From assembly GCA_964463695.1 (NCBI GenBank), contig CAYXCZ010000001.1:186001-250000 (forward strand): DNA of 64,000 nt, read 5' to 3'. Position numbers and translations under genes: made by a program. This DNA comes from JALNZU01 sp964463695 (lineage in GTDB: Bacteria; Bacteroidota; Bacteroidia; Bacteroidales; F082). Of the stretch, positions 26,648 through 35,527 are shown piece after piece. Numbering within the stretch: the first letter of the stretch is position 1; every line of letters begins with the position of its first letter. The notes under the pieces are model-generated. The model worked only from the letters and a program-made list of their open reading frames with translations, had not been told where the DNA came from and did no database searches.

Positions 26648-27535
26648 TTAGTTGGAGTGCGCCTTCAGAAAACGCTTAAACTCCATTGCACTGGAAACTG
26701 TGCGTACATTTTCAGGTAATTCAAAATTGATATTGGCTGCCTGAATACCGCTAACAAACAATTGCTTTGAATTAAAATGTTCTGATAACAGCAGGATATA
26801 TTTCTTCATTTCAGGAAGTGTCACTGCTGACACAAAATAGGTCGCAATCAAATCAGGTTCAATAGTTTGAGCAACAGAAAACAAATCGAACATGGGCACA
26901 TTCTGTCCTAAATAAATCACTTTAAAGCCATGCTTGCGGGCGAGGTAATAATATGTCAGCAGGCCAATTTCGTGCAATTCCCATTCAGGAAGGAAAAGGA
27001 TTACCTTTTTTGCTTTTGGATCATGAATTGCAGGCAAGCTGTCGATGGCTACGCATAACTTCATGCGTATCAGGTTAGAAATAAAATGTTCCTGAGCGGG
27101 GTTGATCGTTCCTGTTTGCCAGAGAATGCCAATCTTCTCAAAAAATGGGTAAATGATATGATAAAGGGTGTCTTCAAACCCTATTTTGATGATGCTTTGG
27201 TTGAGAATTTTCTCGAAACGATCTTCGTTCAACTCGATCATTGCCACCACCAAACTCTCAATCTGACTTAAATAATCGGATTCCGGACGAATGACCTCCA
27301 TGATCTTTTGGTTGAGCTCGCTGGTGCTCATGCCGGCAATTTTCGAAATCTTTATTCCATGTCGGTTTAAAATCGAAATATTCAGCAAACGCTTCAGGTC
27401 TTCGTCGGTATAAAACCTGATATTGGTATCCGACCTGTCGGGATCAACAATAGCGTAGCGTTTCTCCCAAATTCTTATCGTATGCGCCTTGACGTTAGTT
27501 AGGCGTTCCAAATCTTTTATTGAATATGATGACAT
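26648..27535 (-). CDS. CarH/LitR-like B12-binding MerR-family regulator
   Basis: A 295-residue transcription regulator. Residues 1-75 form a MerR DNA-binding domain ('YSIKDLERLTNVKAHTIRIW'). A four-helix cobalamin-cap domain has the W-x9-E-H motif (W139, E149, H150). A C-terminal cobalamin-binding Rossmann domain has the E-x-H-x-x-G motif (E186, H188, G191), His188 being the expected lower axial ligand. In CarH, adenosylcobalamin makes a DNA-binding tetramer that light breaks apart. The residue after W139 is Gln, where Thermus CarH has the His that traps the lit state, so photochemistry may differ. A perfect inverted repeat lies just upstream. Confidence 0.87.
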   Translation of the reverse strand: MSSYSIKDLERLTNVKAHTIRIWEKRYAIVDPDRSDTNIRFYTDEDLKRLLNISILNRHGIKISKIAGMSTSELNQKIMEVIRPESDYLSQIESLVVAMIELNEDRFEKILNQSIIKIGFEDTLYHIIYPFFEKIGILWQTGTINPAQEHFISNLIRMKLCVAIDSLPAIHDPKAKKVILFLPEWELHEIGLLTYYYLARKHGFKVIYLGQNVPMFDLFSVAQTIEPDLIATYFVSAVTLPEMKKYILLLSEHFNSKQLFVSGIQAANINFELPENVRTVSSAMEFKRFLKAHSN

Positions 27536-27568
27536 AGTTTTATGATAGCAAAATAGTGAGTAGTAAAC

Positions 27569-27592
27569 ATTGAACGAAGATAAATGTTCAAT
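27569..27592. promoter_or_regulatory. Candidate autoregulatory operator of the CarH-like gene
   Basis: Perfect inverted repeat ATTGAAC-10 bases-GTTCAAT, 34 bases upstream of the regulator ATG. The TTGAAC core is shared with two of the boxes upstream of the sigma-factor gene. Confidence 0.5.
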
Positions 27593-27697
27593 AAAATGTT
27601 AAAAAATCTTAGTTCGTTGCATAAAATGTACTAAAGTCGGAATAGTTTTTTGCAACCATTGACCGGGAATTTCATCTTGACTACAAAAAACAAAGTG

Positions 27698-28294
27698 ATG
27701 CATAAGATTATTACGTTAAGCCTGATTTTTTGTTTAGCAGCAAGTTTGACCGTTCAAGCCCAGAAAGAACATGCTGTCGATCTGCATGTTTCAATCGCCG
27801 ATGCGATACCCATTAATTTTGCTCAGTTAGTTGGTTCTGCCAGCTATGAGTCAAAAAGTGGTTACATTATAGGTATTGGTTATCATCTAAAAAACGGACG
27901 TAACAGCTTCCTTACTGGACTTGATTTTGGCCATTATAGTTACAATTCTTCCTGGATCGATGGTTATGGTATGGAACAACACAGCAGTGAACCTATTATC
28001 GTTTCGCTGCTTACAATTCCGCTGAACTACAGCAGGGAACTTCGTTACAGGTTCCATTTCGGGCTCGGCCCTTTTCTGGGAATGGAGCTCAACCCCGACC
28101 GCGATGGGTTTGACCTGCAGACCGGAGTAGGATTTAACCTGTTCCTTCAAAAACGTTTCAGGCTGGGTGAAAAATTTGAAATCGGAATTACGCCGGAGTT
28201 AAAGCTTCATTCCATCATTCCTACAACATGGGAACGCTATCACCGAAAGTTGCTTGAGGCCAACTTGCGCATTTCGCTGCATAAAGTGTTATAA
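27698..28294 (+). CDS. Small predicted outer-membrane beta-barrel protein
   Basis: A 198-residue exported protein with a signal peptide ending 'TVQAQ', followed by alternating beta-strand sequence with aromatic ends ('GYIIGIGYHLKNGRNSFLTG', 'RFHFGLGPFLGMEL'). It resembles small OmpW/PorT-like barrels, but no family can be named. The start is the ATG at 27698, since upstream in-frame TTG codons would put residues before the signal peptide. It converges on the bcp pseudogene with 6 bases of overlap. Confidence 0.7.
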   Translation: MHKIITLSLIFCLAASLTVQAQKEHAVDLHVSIADAIPINFAQLVGSASYESKSGYIIGIGYHLKNGRNSFLTGLDFGHYSYNSSWIDGYGMEQHSSEPIIVSLLTIPLNYSRELRYRFHFGLGPFLGMELNPDRDGFDLQTGVGFNLFLQKRFRLGEKFEIGITPELKLHSIIPTTWERYHRKLLEANLRISLHKVL

Positions 28295-28755
28295 GACATC
28301 TTGCTGTAATTTTTGCAGGGCCTCGGAAACATGTTTTTCCGCATTAAGCTGAGAGTTAAACTGATAGATAAGTTTACCTTCCAGATCTATAACATAAGTT
28401 ACCCTCCCCGGTAGCAGTCCGAACAAATCAGACGGTACGTTAAAGAGTTTTCTAACTTCATTATCTACATCGCTTAAAAGCCGAAAACTCAGGCGGTATT
28501 TGTCAGCAAACTTTTTATGTGAACTCACATCATCAGCACTGATGCCAAAAACTTCGGCGTTCACTGCTTTAAAATCCTCGAACTGATCGCTGAAGCTTCA
28601 TGCTTCTTTGGTGCAGCCGGGAGTATCGTCCTTAGGGTAAAATAAATCATCAATTTTTTTAACCTGATAAAATCTTATAAATCAACTCATTCTCTATTCT
28701 GATCCTGCAACCTGAAAACCGGAATCTTATCCCCTACCTTTAAGTTTTGTTTCAT
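28289..28755 (-). pseudogene. bcp: Broken bcp-type peroxiredoxin gene
   Basis: The remains of a thioredoxin-dependent thiol peroxidase (BCP/PrxQ). From the ATG at 28755 the frame reads 'MKQNLKVGDKIPVFRLQDQ', then meets TGA at 28689-28687 and TAA at 28677-28675. The frame then shifts around an A/T run at 28651-28662 into 'FYPKDDTPGCTKEA', with the peroxidatic Cys intact. TGA at 28600-28598 replaces the resolving-Cys codon, and the rest ('NAEVFGISADD' to the end at 28289) is open. Four lesions in about 100 bases indicate decay, not one sequencing error. The ATG overlaps the stop of the upstream epimerase gene. Confidence 0.82.
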
Positions 28756-29666
28756 TTTTTCAACCTGTCATTGAGCGATTCCACAATATCGGTATAATGA
28801 AATTGAAACCCCTCTTCAACTAACCGTTTAGGGGAGGCTTTCGTGCCCTTGAGCAACAGCTCGTTTCCCATTTCGCCCAAAGCCATTTTGATAGCAAAAG
28901 CGGGTGTCGGAAGTACAGAAGGCCGTCCAATGGCTTTACCTATTGCATGTGCCATTTCATATTGCTGCACCGGCTGAGGAGAAACAAGGTTATACGCTCC
29001 GCTACTTTTTGTATTGTTGAACAAAAACAAGATCGCTTCAATCTCATCTTCAATGTCAATCCATGAGAGCCATTGTTTTCCGCTACCTATCTTTCCTCCG
29101 GCAAAAAACCGGAAAGGTATTACCATCTTTGGCAGTGCACCGCCGTTCTCCGACAGCACCACCCCCGACCTGATAACAATCAAACGTTCTGTTATTTCCT
29201 TAAGCCCTGCAGCAGCAAGCTCCCATTTATAGCTTACTTCAGCCAGAAATCCTGTTCCAACCTCATCATCTTCAGTAAAAGCTTTGTCATCATCGAAGCC
29301 ATAATAACCTATTGCTGAAGCTTGTATAACAGTGTCAAGTTTTATTTCAGCGGCTTTGAGGAGCTTATGCAATGCCTCTACCGTTTGTACACGACTCCAA
29401 AGAATAGCTTCTTTACGTTTTTCGGTCCAACGCGCATCGCCAATACCTGTACCTGCCAGATTGATAAGCACTTTGCTACCCTCAAGGAGGGCGGCCAAAT
29501 GTGAAGGCGGCTGATGCCAGTCAGCAAAATGAATTCCCGCGCCCATGAATTTTTTTCTGGCAGCAGGCACATTTCTGGTGATAATAACCAGCTCATGCTT
29601 TCCAGTTAACCGTTTGACAAGCGCTTCACCTATCAAACCAGTTGCTCCGGCAATGATGATTTTCAT
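28752..29666 (-). CDS. TIGR01777-family NAD(P)-dependent epimerase
   Basis: A 304-residue extended short-chain dehydrogenase of the TIGR01777 group (YfcH/SDR39U1-like). The Rossmann start 'MKIIIAGATGLIGEALVKRL' gives the GxxGxxG motif. 'INLAGTGIGDARWTEKRK' and 'IQASAIGYYG' (with the Tyr of the active site) follow, and a C-terminal DUF1731 part begins near 'PTPAFAIKMALGEMG'. The substrate is unknown. The ATG at 29666 is used because the Rossmann strand starts there; 32 upstream in-frame residues match nothing. Coupled by ATGA to the broken bcp gene. Confidence 0.88.
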   Translation of the reverse strand: MKIIIAGATGLIGEALVKRLTGKHELVIITRNVPAARKKFMGAGIHFADWHQPPSHLAALLEGSKVLINLAGTGIGDARWTEKRKEAILWSRVQTVEALHKLLKAAEIKLDTVIQASAIGYYGFDDDKAFTEDDEVGTGFLAEVSYKWELAAAGLKEITERLIVIRSGVVLSENGGALPKMVIPFRFFAGGKIGSGKQWLSWIDIEDEIEAILFLFNNTKSSGAYNLVSPQPVQQYEMAHAIGKAIGRPSVLPTPAFAIKMALGEMGNELLLKGTKASPKRLVEEGFQFHYTDIVESLNDRLKK

Positions 29667-29763
29667 TATTTGAGTTTTATTTATAACAGTTCGTATGCCC
29701 AATTGTTTAACCTCATCAAAAAAATGCTTTATTATTGAAATCATAATAAATCGAACTTTCAAG

Positions 29764-29771
29764 TACCTTTG
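29764..29771 (+). promoter_or_regulatory. Promoter -7 element of the MATE exporter gene
   Basis: TACCTTTG, 18 bases before the GTG start at 29789. Confidence 0.6.
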
Positions 29772-29788
29772 CAGCCAATTTTTGATTA

Positions 29789-31120
29789 GTGGAAGTAAAC
29801 ATCTCTTACAAGCGCATCTGGAGTATAGCCTACCCTATTATCCTGGGAAGCGTAGCCCAAAATCTTATTAACGTTACCGACACCGCCTTTTTAGGCCGGG
29901 TTGGCGAAGTGGAGCTTGGAGCATCTGCACTTGGCGGGATGTTTTATTTTGTGCTGTTTATGTTGGCCCTGGGTTTCGGTACGGGCACTCAAATCATTAT
30001 CTCACGCCGTCATGGCGAAGGTAACAGCCACCTTATCGGCAAGACTTTCGACCATGCCCTTTATTTTATGCTGCCTTTGTCGTTTGTCGCTTTTTTCATT
30101 TTGTACTTTTTCTCGACACCCATACTCAGAGCGGTAATAGAAAGTGACAGCATTTTCGAAGCCTCGGTAGCCTTTTTAAAATACCGCATGCCGGGAATAT
30201 TTTTCGTTTTCGGTCAGATTCTTTTCAGGTCGTTTTACATCGGGATAGCGAAAACCAAGGTCATCACATGGAGTACCCTCGTGATGGCAGGTGTAAACAT
30301 CGTGCTGGATTACGGACTTATTTTCGGTAAATTAGGCATGCCTCAAATGGGCCTTGAAGGTGCAGCTATAGCCTCAACAATTGCTGAAGGAATCGCACTT
30401 GCATTTCTGATTGCGTATGTTATTTACCATCAGCACCATAAGAAATATCACCTGTTTGTTTTCGAACGTTTCGACAAGGAATTGTTTCACAGAAACTTCA
30501 AATTATCTTCTCCAATAATGTTACAAAACTTCCTTTCACTGGGAGTTTGGTTTGCCTTTTTCCTCATCGTTGAGAAACTTGGTGAGCATGCTTTGGCTGT
30601 TTCCAACATCATCAGAAGTGTCTATATCGTGCTGATGATACCCATCTGGGGCTTTGCCTCAGCAGCCAATTCGATGGTCAGCTATCTTATCGGTATGCGA
30701 AAAGAGGCTTTAGTTTTCCTGTTGCTGAAAAGGATTGTCATCATGACAACCTCCGGGGTTTTTGCACTTGTGATCCTGAGCTTGTTTGTTCCCGAAGCGC
30801 TGATACGCATTTATACCGATAATCAGGAGTTGATCAGCATGAGCGTGCCTGTGCTCAGAGTCGTTAATATTGGAGCTGTATTTCTTGCAACAGGTTTTGT
30901 TTTGTTCAACGGAGTAATGGGAACGGGAAAGACAAATATCTCGTTTGTGATTGAGATAGTGGTGCTATTACTTTACTTGTTCTATGTTTTAGTTGTGGTG
31001 AACTATCTTGGAGGCGGTGTCACGATAGCCTGGACAGCAGAAATTTTATACGGAGTCCTCTTAACCGCATTATCGCTTCTCTACCTTTTGAAAGGGAAAT
31101 GGCGGCATTCTTCTCTTTAA
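29789..31120 (+). CDS. MATE-family multidrug/cation exporter
   Basis: A 443-residue protein of 12 helices in two MATE repeats. 'IAYPIILGSVAQNLINVTDTAFLGRVGEVELGA' opens the first repeat and 'LSSPIMLQNFLSLGVWFAFFLIVE' the second. MATE proteins export drugs or metabolites in exchange for Na+ or H+; the substrate is unknown. The start is a GTG at 29789, supported by the -7 element 18 bases upstream and by the absence of an ATG before the first helix. Confidence 0.9.
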   Translation: MEVNISYKRIWSIAYPIILGSVAQNLINVTDTAFLGRVGEVELGASALGGMFYFVLFMLALGFGTGTQIIISRRHGEGNSHLIGKTFDHALYFMLPLSFVAFFILYFFSTPILRAVIESDSIFEASVAFLKYRMPGIFFVFGQILFRSFYIGIAKTKVITWSTLVMAGVNIVLDYGLIFGKLGMPQMGLEGAAIASTIAEGIALAFLIAYVIYHQHHKKYHLFVFERFDKELFHRNFKLSSPIMLQNFLSLGVWFAFFLIVEKLGEHALAVSNIIRSVYIVLMIPIWGFASAANSMVSYLIGMRKEALVFLLLKRIVIMTTSGVFALVILSLFVPEALIRIYTDNQELISMSVPVLRVVNIGAVFLATGFVLFNGVMGTGKTNISFVIEIVVLLLYLFYVLVVVNYLGGGVTIAWTAEILYGVLLTALSLLYLLKGKWRHSSL

Positions 31121-31125
31121 TCTTA

Positions 31126-31737
31126 CTACAGCTGACCGTTTTCAATCATTAAAACAATGGTCTCGATAAGTTCATCCTCGCCCTGAGCATCGTATTCGGT
31201 TTTTAAGTTATAGCCCCAGATGCGCGCAAATCCCTGATAAAAAAATGCAGTAACCCCACCCCTCAAATCTTTAAGTAAGGTGTATGATGTAGCTTTAGTC
31301 TCCCTGTCGATAAGCTTGATAAGGATCTTTCCCTGGGTAAATGTTAAGTCGCGAAGCTCTGCACCAAACTGCTCATTGATCTCATCTTCAGCTTTTTTCA
31401 TTATTCTTTTACGTTCCTTCTCGGTGGGGGCAGCCTGCAGCATCGCTTCGTACTGACGAAGTTTAATACCTGCAAGGCGTGCATATGGATACACCTTTTT
31501 CACGTTGTAAATCATCTTTTCGATGCGTCGGATATCCCTTCGGGTATCAAACAACCGCATCGCATACACCGGAACTTCAGGTAACTGAACAAGGGGGATG
31601 GTATCGTTACCAACGATTTTTGCAAAAACAACAATCGAATCTGTTCTGTGCAGGGGCATTTTACCTGTAACAATTTCCTGAGAGAATACCGTTGTACCCG
31701 CCAAAAAAAGTAAAACAGAAAGGATGATTTTTGTCAT
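31126..31737 (-). CDS. DUF4294 exported protein
   Basis: A 203-residue protein with a signal peptide ('IILSVLLFLAGTTVFSQ') and a DUF4294-type body: 'VYAMRLFDTRRDIRRIEKMI', 'VKKVYPYARLAGIKLRQYE', 'GKILIKLIDRETKATSYTLLK' and 'FYQGFARIWGYNLK'. The family is nearly restricted to Bacteroidota and has no assigned function. The start at 31737 is placed at the signal peptide. The 3' end is 5 bases from the convergent MATE gene. Confidence 0.85.
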   Translation of the reverse strand: MTKIILSVLLFLAGTTVFSQEIVTGKMPLHRTDSIVVFAKIVGNDTIPLVQLPEVPVYAMRLFDTRRDIRRIEKMIYNVKKVYPYARLAGIKLRQYEAMLQAAPTEKERKRIMKKAEDEINEQFGAELRDLTFTQGKILIKLIDRETKATSYTLLKDLRGGVTAFFYQGFARIWGYNLKTEYDAQGEDELIETIVLMIENGQL

Positions 31738-31843
31738 AATCGTTACGAACTGATCAAAATTGAAAATTTGTTGAAGCACTTCTTGCTTGACGTTCCAAAA
31801 TATCAACAATTGTGCCACCCAATTTTCCTTCAATTACCTATTC

Positions 31844-31876
31844 AAAAAAAAAGCCGATCAATCTTCTGATCGGCTG
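31844..31876 (-). terminator. Intrinsic terminator after clpX
   Basis: Perfect 9-bp stem AGCCGATCA/TGATCGGCT (31852-31860 with 31867-31875), followed on the minus strand by a T run. Confidence 0.85.
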
Positions 31877-31899
31877 TTATTCTATTGTATCAAGCTGAT

Positions 31900-33144
31900 C
31901 TATGCAACTTTAAGTTTTGAAAGACCTGTCTTGCTGAACTTTGCTTCGGCATACGCTTTTGTGACAACCAACTCTTTCACTTCGTTTTGTGAAGGCATCT
32001 CAAACATATCATCCGTCAAAATTGCTTCAAAAATGGCACGAAGTCCGCGGGCACCCAGTTTAAATTCGATGGATTTTTCAACGATGTAATCAAACACTTC
32101 AGGCTCAATGATCAGTTTGATTCCATCCATTTCAAACAAGCGCACAAACTGTTTTACCAAAGCATTCTTCGGCTCAGTGATGATACGCTTCATCGTTTCC
32201 GGTGTGAGGGGATGCAAATAAGTCAGAATGGGTAGCCTGCCGACAATCTCAGGTATTAAACCGAATTTCTTTAAGTCGGCAGGTGAGATATACTGCAGCA
32301 AGTGATCTTTGTCGACCTGGTCTTTTTTATCCTTACCATATCCAACAACATTGGTATGATGTCGGGCAGCAATGATGCGTTCAACACCATCGAAAGCGCC
32401 TCCGGCAATAAAGAGCACGTTTTTGGTATCCACCTGAATCATTTTTTGTTCAGGATGCTTCCTTCCTCCCTGAGGCGGGACATTCACAATCGTTCCTTCA
32501 AGAAGTTTCAGCAATGCCTGTTGCACACCTTCACCCGACACATCACGTGTGATGCTTGGATTGTCGCTCTTACGTGCAATTTTATCGATTTCGTCTATAA
32601 AAACAATGCCTCTCTCGGCTGCTTTTACATCATAATCAGCAGCCTGGAGTAAACGGGTAAGGATGCTTTCAACATCTTCGCCAACATATCCGGCCTCGGT
32701 AAGAACTGTTGCATCAGCAATTGCAAAAGGCACATGCAACATGCGTGCGATGGTGCGGGCAAGTAAAGTTTTACCGGTACCTGTCTCACCAACAAGAATG
32801 ATATTCGACTTCTCAATCTCAACATCATCTTTTGCTTTAGAAGCAACTACCTGATCTATACGCTTATAATGATTATATACGGCCACTGCCAATATCCTTT
32901 TCGCTTCATCCTGACCAATAACATACTGATCAAGGAAGTTCTTGATATCGAGCGGCTTTAGTACTTTAAAATCGGATTTTAAGGCTGTTCCTTTTTGGTT
33001 CGACACCAACAATTCTTCCCTGAGAATTGTATTGGCCTGCTCAACACACTGATCGCAGATGTAGCCATCCAAGCCCGAGATAAGCAAGCGAACATCGGTG
33101 CGTGAACTACCACAAAAAGAACATGCGTCTTTCTTTTTTGCCAT
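31900..33144 (-). CDS. clpX: ATP-dependent Clp protease ATPase subunit ClpX
   Basis: A 414-residue AAA+ unfoldase that feeds substrates to ClpP. The N-terminal zinc-binding domain has C8, C11, C30 and C33. The ATPase has Walker A 'GETGTGKTLLART', Walker B 'GIVFIDEIDKIA', the 'YVGEDVES' pore-1 motif and 'GARGLRAIFE' near the end; 'IGR'-like ClpP loop residues are represented by 'LIPEIVGRLP' and surroundings. It follows clpP by 3 bases in tig-clpP-clpX and ends at a strong terminator. Confidence 0.97.
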   Translation of the reverse strand: MAKKKDACSFCGSSRTDVRLLISGLDGYICDQCVEQANTILREELLVSNQKGTALKSDFKVLKPLDIKNFLDQYVIGQDEAKRILAVAVYNHYKRIDQVVASKAKDDVEIEKSNIILVGETGTGKTLLARTIARMLHVPFAIADATVLTEAGYVGEDVESILTRLLQAADYDVKAAERGIVFIDEIDKIARKSDNPSITRDVSGEGVQQALLKLLEGTIVNVPPQGGRKHPEQKMIQVDTKNVLFIAGGAFDGVERIIAARHHTNVVGYGKDKKDQVDKDHLLQYISPADLKKFGLIPEIVGRLPILTYLHPLTPETMKRIITEPKNALVKQFVRLFEMDGIKLIIEPEVFDYIVEKSIEFKLGARGLRAIFEAILTDDMFEMPSQNEVKELVVTKAYAEAKFSKTGLSKLKVA

Positions 33145-33147
33145 CGT

Positions 33148-33822
33148 TTAGGATACTTTTGTCCTTACCAGAATTTCATCAATCATGCCATACTCTTTGG
33201 CTTCTTCGGCAGTCATCCAATAGTCACGATCTGAATCCTTCCAGATGCGTTTGTAAGGCTGACCGCTGTGATGTGCGATAATGTCGTACAACTCTTTCTT
33301 TAGTTTTTGAATCTCACGGGCAGTAATCTCAATATCTGACGCCTGTCCCTGAGCACCACCCATCGGCTGGTGAATCAAAATTCTTGAATGTTTCAAGGCT
33401 GTACGCTTGCCTTTGGCTCCTGCGCACAAGAGCACAGCTCCCATTGAAGCGGCCATTCCGGTGCAAATAGTTGATACATCAGGATTGATGTACTGCATAG
33501 TATCATAAATTCCCAATCCGGCATAAACCGATCCACCTGGAGTGTTGAGGTAAATCTGGATGTCGCGGCGTGAATCAACCGACTCTAAGAACAAAAGCTG
33601 CGCCTGAATAATATTAGCCACATAATCGTCAACAGGAACACCCAAAAAAATGATCCTGTCCATCATTAAGCGTGAAAAAACATCCATCGTAGCAATATTC
33701 AGTTGCCTTTCTTCAATGATTGTGGGTGAGATATAGCCAGTTACGGCTTTGCTGTAGCGATCCAAACCCAGGCTGTTGATGCCAAGATGTTTGGTGGCGT
33801 ATTTTTTAAATTCGTTATTCAT
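33148..33822 (-). CDS. clpP: ATP-dependent Clp protease proteolytic subunit ClpP
   Basis: A 224-residue serine protease forming the Clp barrel. The catalytic residues are visible: Ser126 in 'GMAASMGA', His151 in 'RILIHQPMGG' and Asp200 in 'KDSDRDYWM'. The N-terminus is about 25 residues longer than the processed E. coli enzyme, so a propeptide is likely. It follows tig by 3 bases and precedes clpX by 3 bases. Confidence 0.97.
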   Translation of the reverse strand: MNNEFKKYATKHLGINSLGLDRYSKAVTGYISPTIIEERQLNIATMDVFSRLMMDRIIFLGVPVDDYVANIIQAQLLFLESVDSRRDIQIYLNTPGGSVYAGLGIYDTMQYINPDVSTICTGMAASMGAVLLCAGAKGKRTALKHSRILIHQPMGGAQGQASDIEITAREIQKLKKELYDIIAHHSGQPYKRIWKDSDRDYWMTAEEAKEYGMIDEILVRTKVS

Positions 33823-33825
33823 CGT

Positions 33826-35199
33826 CTATTCTTCTGTAATTTCCATTGAGTTTTTTGTGACCAATGATTTAAACTCTTCTGCAGTCATTTCCTGTTCAAC
33901 AAGATTCAACTTACTTCTAAACAGTCTAACCATTTTATCTTCACGTAGTTGTCTGATGATTCTGTCTTCTTCCTTCTTGTTTTTAAGAATTGAATCGATG
34001 GTAGATGACAGCATTTTTTCCATATCCTCAGTTATTTCCATCTGCATTTGACCAAAGAAATAGTTGGCAACATACTGACGAACTTCTTCTTTTTTGACAA
34101 GGAGTTCAGGGTGTTTCTCCAATAATTCATCTTGAATCAATTGATAGCGCATCGATTTTTCAAAATCACCGTAGGTGTTCTCAATTTCACTTGCAGAGAT
34201 TTCACCGTTTGAATTATCAACGATCCAACGTTTCATGAAAGCCTCATCAAACTTCATTGGAGTTTCGTCAACCAATTGCTTGAGGCCAAGGCTGTAAGCA
34301 AAATAATCGGACTGTGATTCTAGTTGCTTTTCAATTTCCTGACCGATACGATTTCTGAACTCATCTTCTGAGTCGATGGTTTCAGAAGGGAAAATTCTGC
34401 CAAAGAATGATTCGTTCAATGTAGCAGGTTCAGTACGTTTTATTTCGTCAATTACTGCATTAAAATCGGCATGGATAACGTGATTATCCTCGTCACTCAG
34501 TTTCAAGGCTTTGATAACTTTTTCATCATCACCAAAAACTTCACTAAAATTGAGGATAAGCTCAGCGCCCAACACCTGACCTTCGAGTTTCTGACGAACA
34601 GCATCAATTGCGATATCGTTCGAATCCACATTTACTGTTGCCTGATATCCACCTTCAACTTCATTGCCTTTGTCATCAACCTGTGTAGATCTCAGTTCAA
34701 TAGCGTCGCCTTTCTGATAGGTCTCGGGGTATGTAACTTCAGGATAATCTGTCAACAATTTATCAATTGTCTTTTGGATTTCTATTGGGTCGGCCTTAAC
34801 TTTAGGATAAGTAACCTGAACTTCTTCGAGTTTAATATCCAATTCGGGAGCTATTGCCACATTAAAATAGAAACTAAATTCATCATTCGAATCAAAGTCA
34901 ATGGTACCTGTACGTTTAACATCTGACAAAGGGTATCCGAGAATACGTAAATCATTGTCTTTGATGTAGTTGTTCAATGAATCAGAAACGAGTTTATTCA
35001 CTTGCTCCGCCAGCATGGCGTTTCCATACATCTTTTTTACGATACCGAATGGTACTTTTCCTTGTCTGAAACCTGGAACGGCAGCCTTACGCTGATAATC
35101 TTTAAGTGCTTTATTTACTTCAGGTTCGTAATCGTTCTTGCCTATTCTGATTTCGATAGTAGCTGAAACTTCGCCAGTCTGCTCTTTGTTAACTTGCAT
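33826..35199 (-). CDS. tig: Trigger factor
   Basis: A 457-residue ribosome-bound chaperone. The N-terminal ribosome-binding domain has the signature 'VPGFRQGKVP', close to the canonical GFRxGKxP. The middle domain, the FKBP-like PPIase in other bacteria, is weakly conserved ('KGDAIELRSTQVDDKGNEVEGGY'). The C-terminal chaperone arms are long and helical. The ATG at 35199 is preferred to one at 35235 because it begins with the conserved 'MQVNKEQTGEVSATIEI'. First gene of tig-clpP-clpX. Confidence 0.92.
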   Translation of the reverse strand: MQVNKEQTGEVSATIEIRIGKNDYEPEVNKALKDYQRKAAVPGFRQGKVPFGIVKKMYGNAMLAEQVNKLVSDSLNNYIKDNDLRILGYPLSDVKRTGTIDFDSNDEFSFYFNVAIAPELDIKLEEVQVTYPKVKADPIEIQKTIDKLLTDYPEVTYPETYQKGDAIELRSTQVDDKGNEVEGGYQATVNVDSNDIAIDAVRQKLEGQVLGAELILNFSEVFGDDEKVIKALKLSDEDNHVIHADFNAVIDEIKRTEPATLNESFFGRIFPSETIDSEDEFRNRIGQEIEKQLESQSDYFAYSLGLKQLVDETPMKFDEAFMKRWIVDNSNGEISASEIENTYGDFEKSMRYQLIQDELLEKHPELLVKKEEVRQYVANYFFGQMQMEITEDMEKMLSSTIDSILKNKKEEDRIIRQLREDKMVRLFRSKLNLVEQEMTAEEFKSLVTKNSMEITEE

Positions 35200-35237
35200 G
35201 TGTGATAAATTTTGCTGAAAATTGTTAAAAAACATTC

Positions 35238-35261
35238 AGCCGGATTATTGCTAATCCGGCT
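35238..35261 (-). repeat. Perfect hairpin between tRNA-Leu and tig
   Basis: AGCCGGATTA-TTGC-TAATCCGGCT, a 10-bp stem. On the minus strand a T run follows about 5 bases downstream, so it may partly terminate the tRNA transcript or form a 5' structure in the tig mRNA. Confidence 0.6.
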
Positions 35262-35270
35262 TGAAGTTAG

Positions 35271-35352
35271 TGCGGATGAAGGGACTCGAACCCCCACGCC
35301 TCACGGCACCAGATCCTAAGTCTGGCGCGGCTACCAATTACGCCACATCCGC
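35271..35352 (-). tRNA. tRNA-Leu (anticodon UAG)
   Basis: An 82-base class II tRNA. The acceptor arms GCGGATG/CATCCGC pair. The anticodon stem CCAGA/TCTGG holds loop CTTAGGA with anticodon TAG, the T-arm contains GTTCGAGTC, and a long variable arm (TGCCGTGAGGCG) fits leucine. The discriminator is A and CCA is not encoded. A minus-strand TATATTTG element at 35400-35393 lies 41 bases upstream. Confidence 0.95.
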
Positions 35353-35392
35353 GTGGTGATCCCCATTTAAATGTTTTTTCCAAATGAGGGTG

Positions 35393-35400
35393 CAAATATA
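35393..35400 (-). promoter_or_regulatory. Promoter -7 element upstream of tRNA-Leu
   Basis: TATATTTG on the minus strand. No other full -7 match is visible before tig, so it may also drive tig-clpP-clpX by readthrough. Confidence 0.5.
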
Positions 35401-35473
35401 CAAATTTTATGGAATCGACCTTATCAAACAAAACAATAATATTTGTTAATGAAAAGGCTGTAGGAGTTAGAAT

Positions 35474-35507
35474 AAAAAAGGTTGCTGCATTGCTGCAACA
35501 ACCTTTT
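35474..35507 (-). terminator. Terminator after the susC-susD-susE/F operon
   Basis: AAAAGGTTG and CAACCTTTT flank a GC-rich inner stem, with a T run on the minus strand. Confidence 0.75.
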
Positions 35508-35527
35508 ATAAATTTCAGTTACAGTGC

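Noticed and set aside
28598..28600. TGA at the resolving-Cys codon of the bcp-type gene, a possible selenocysteine codon.
   Set aside because: A further TGA, a TAA and a frameshift lie upstream within about 90 bases, so the gene is broken; no SECIS-like hairpin was evident right after this codon.
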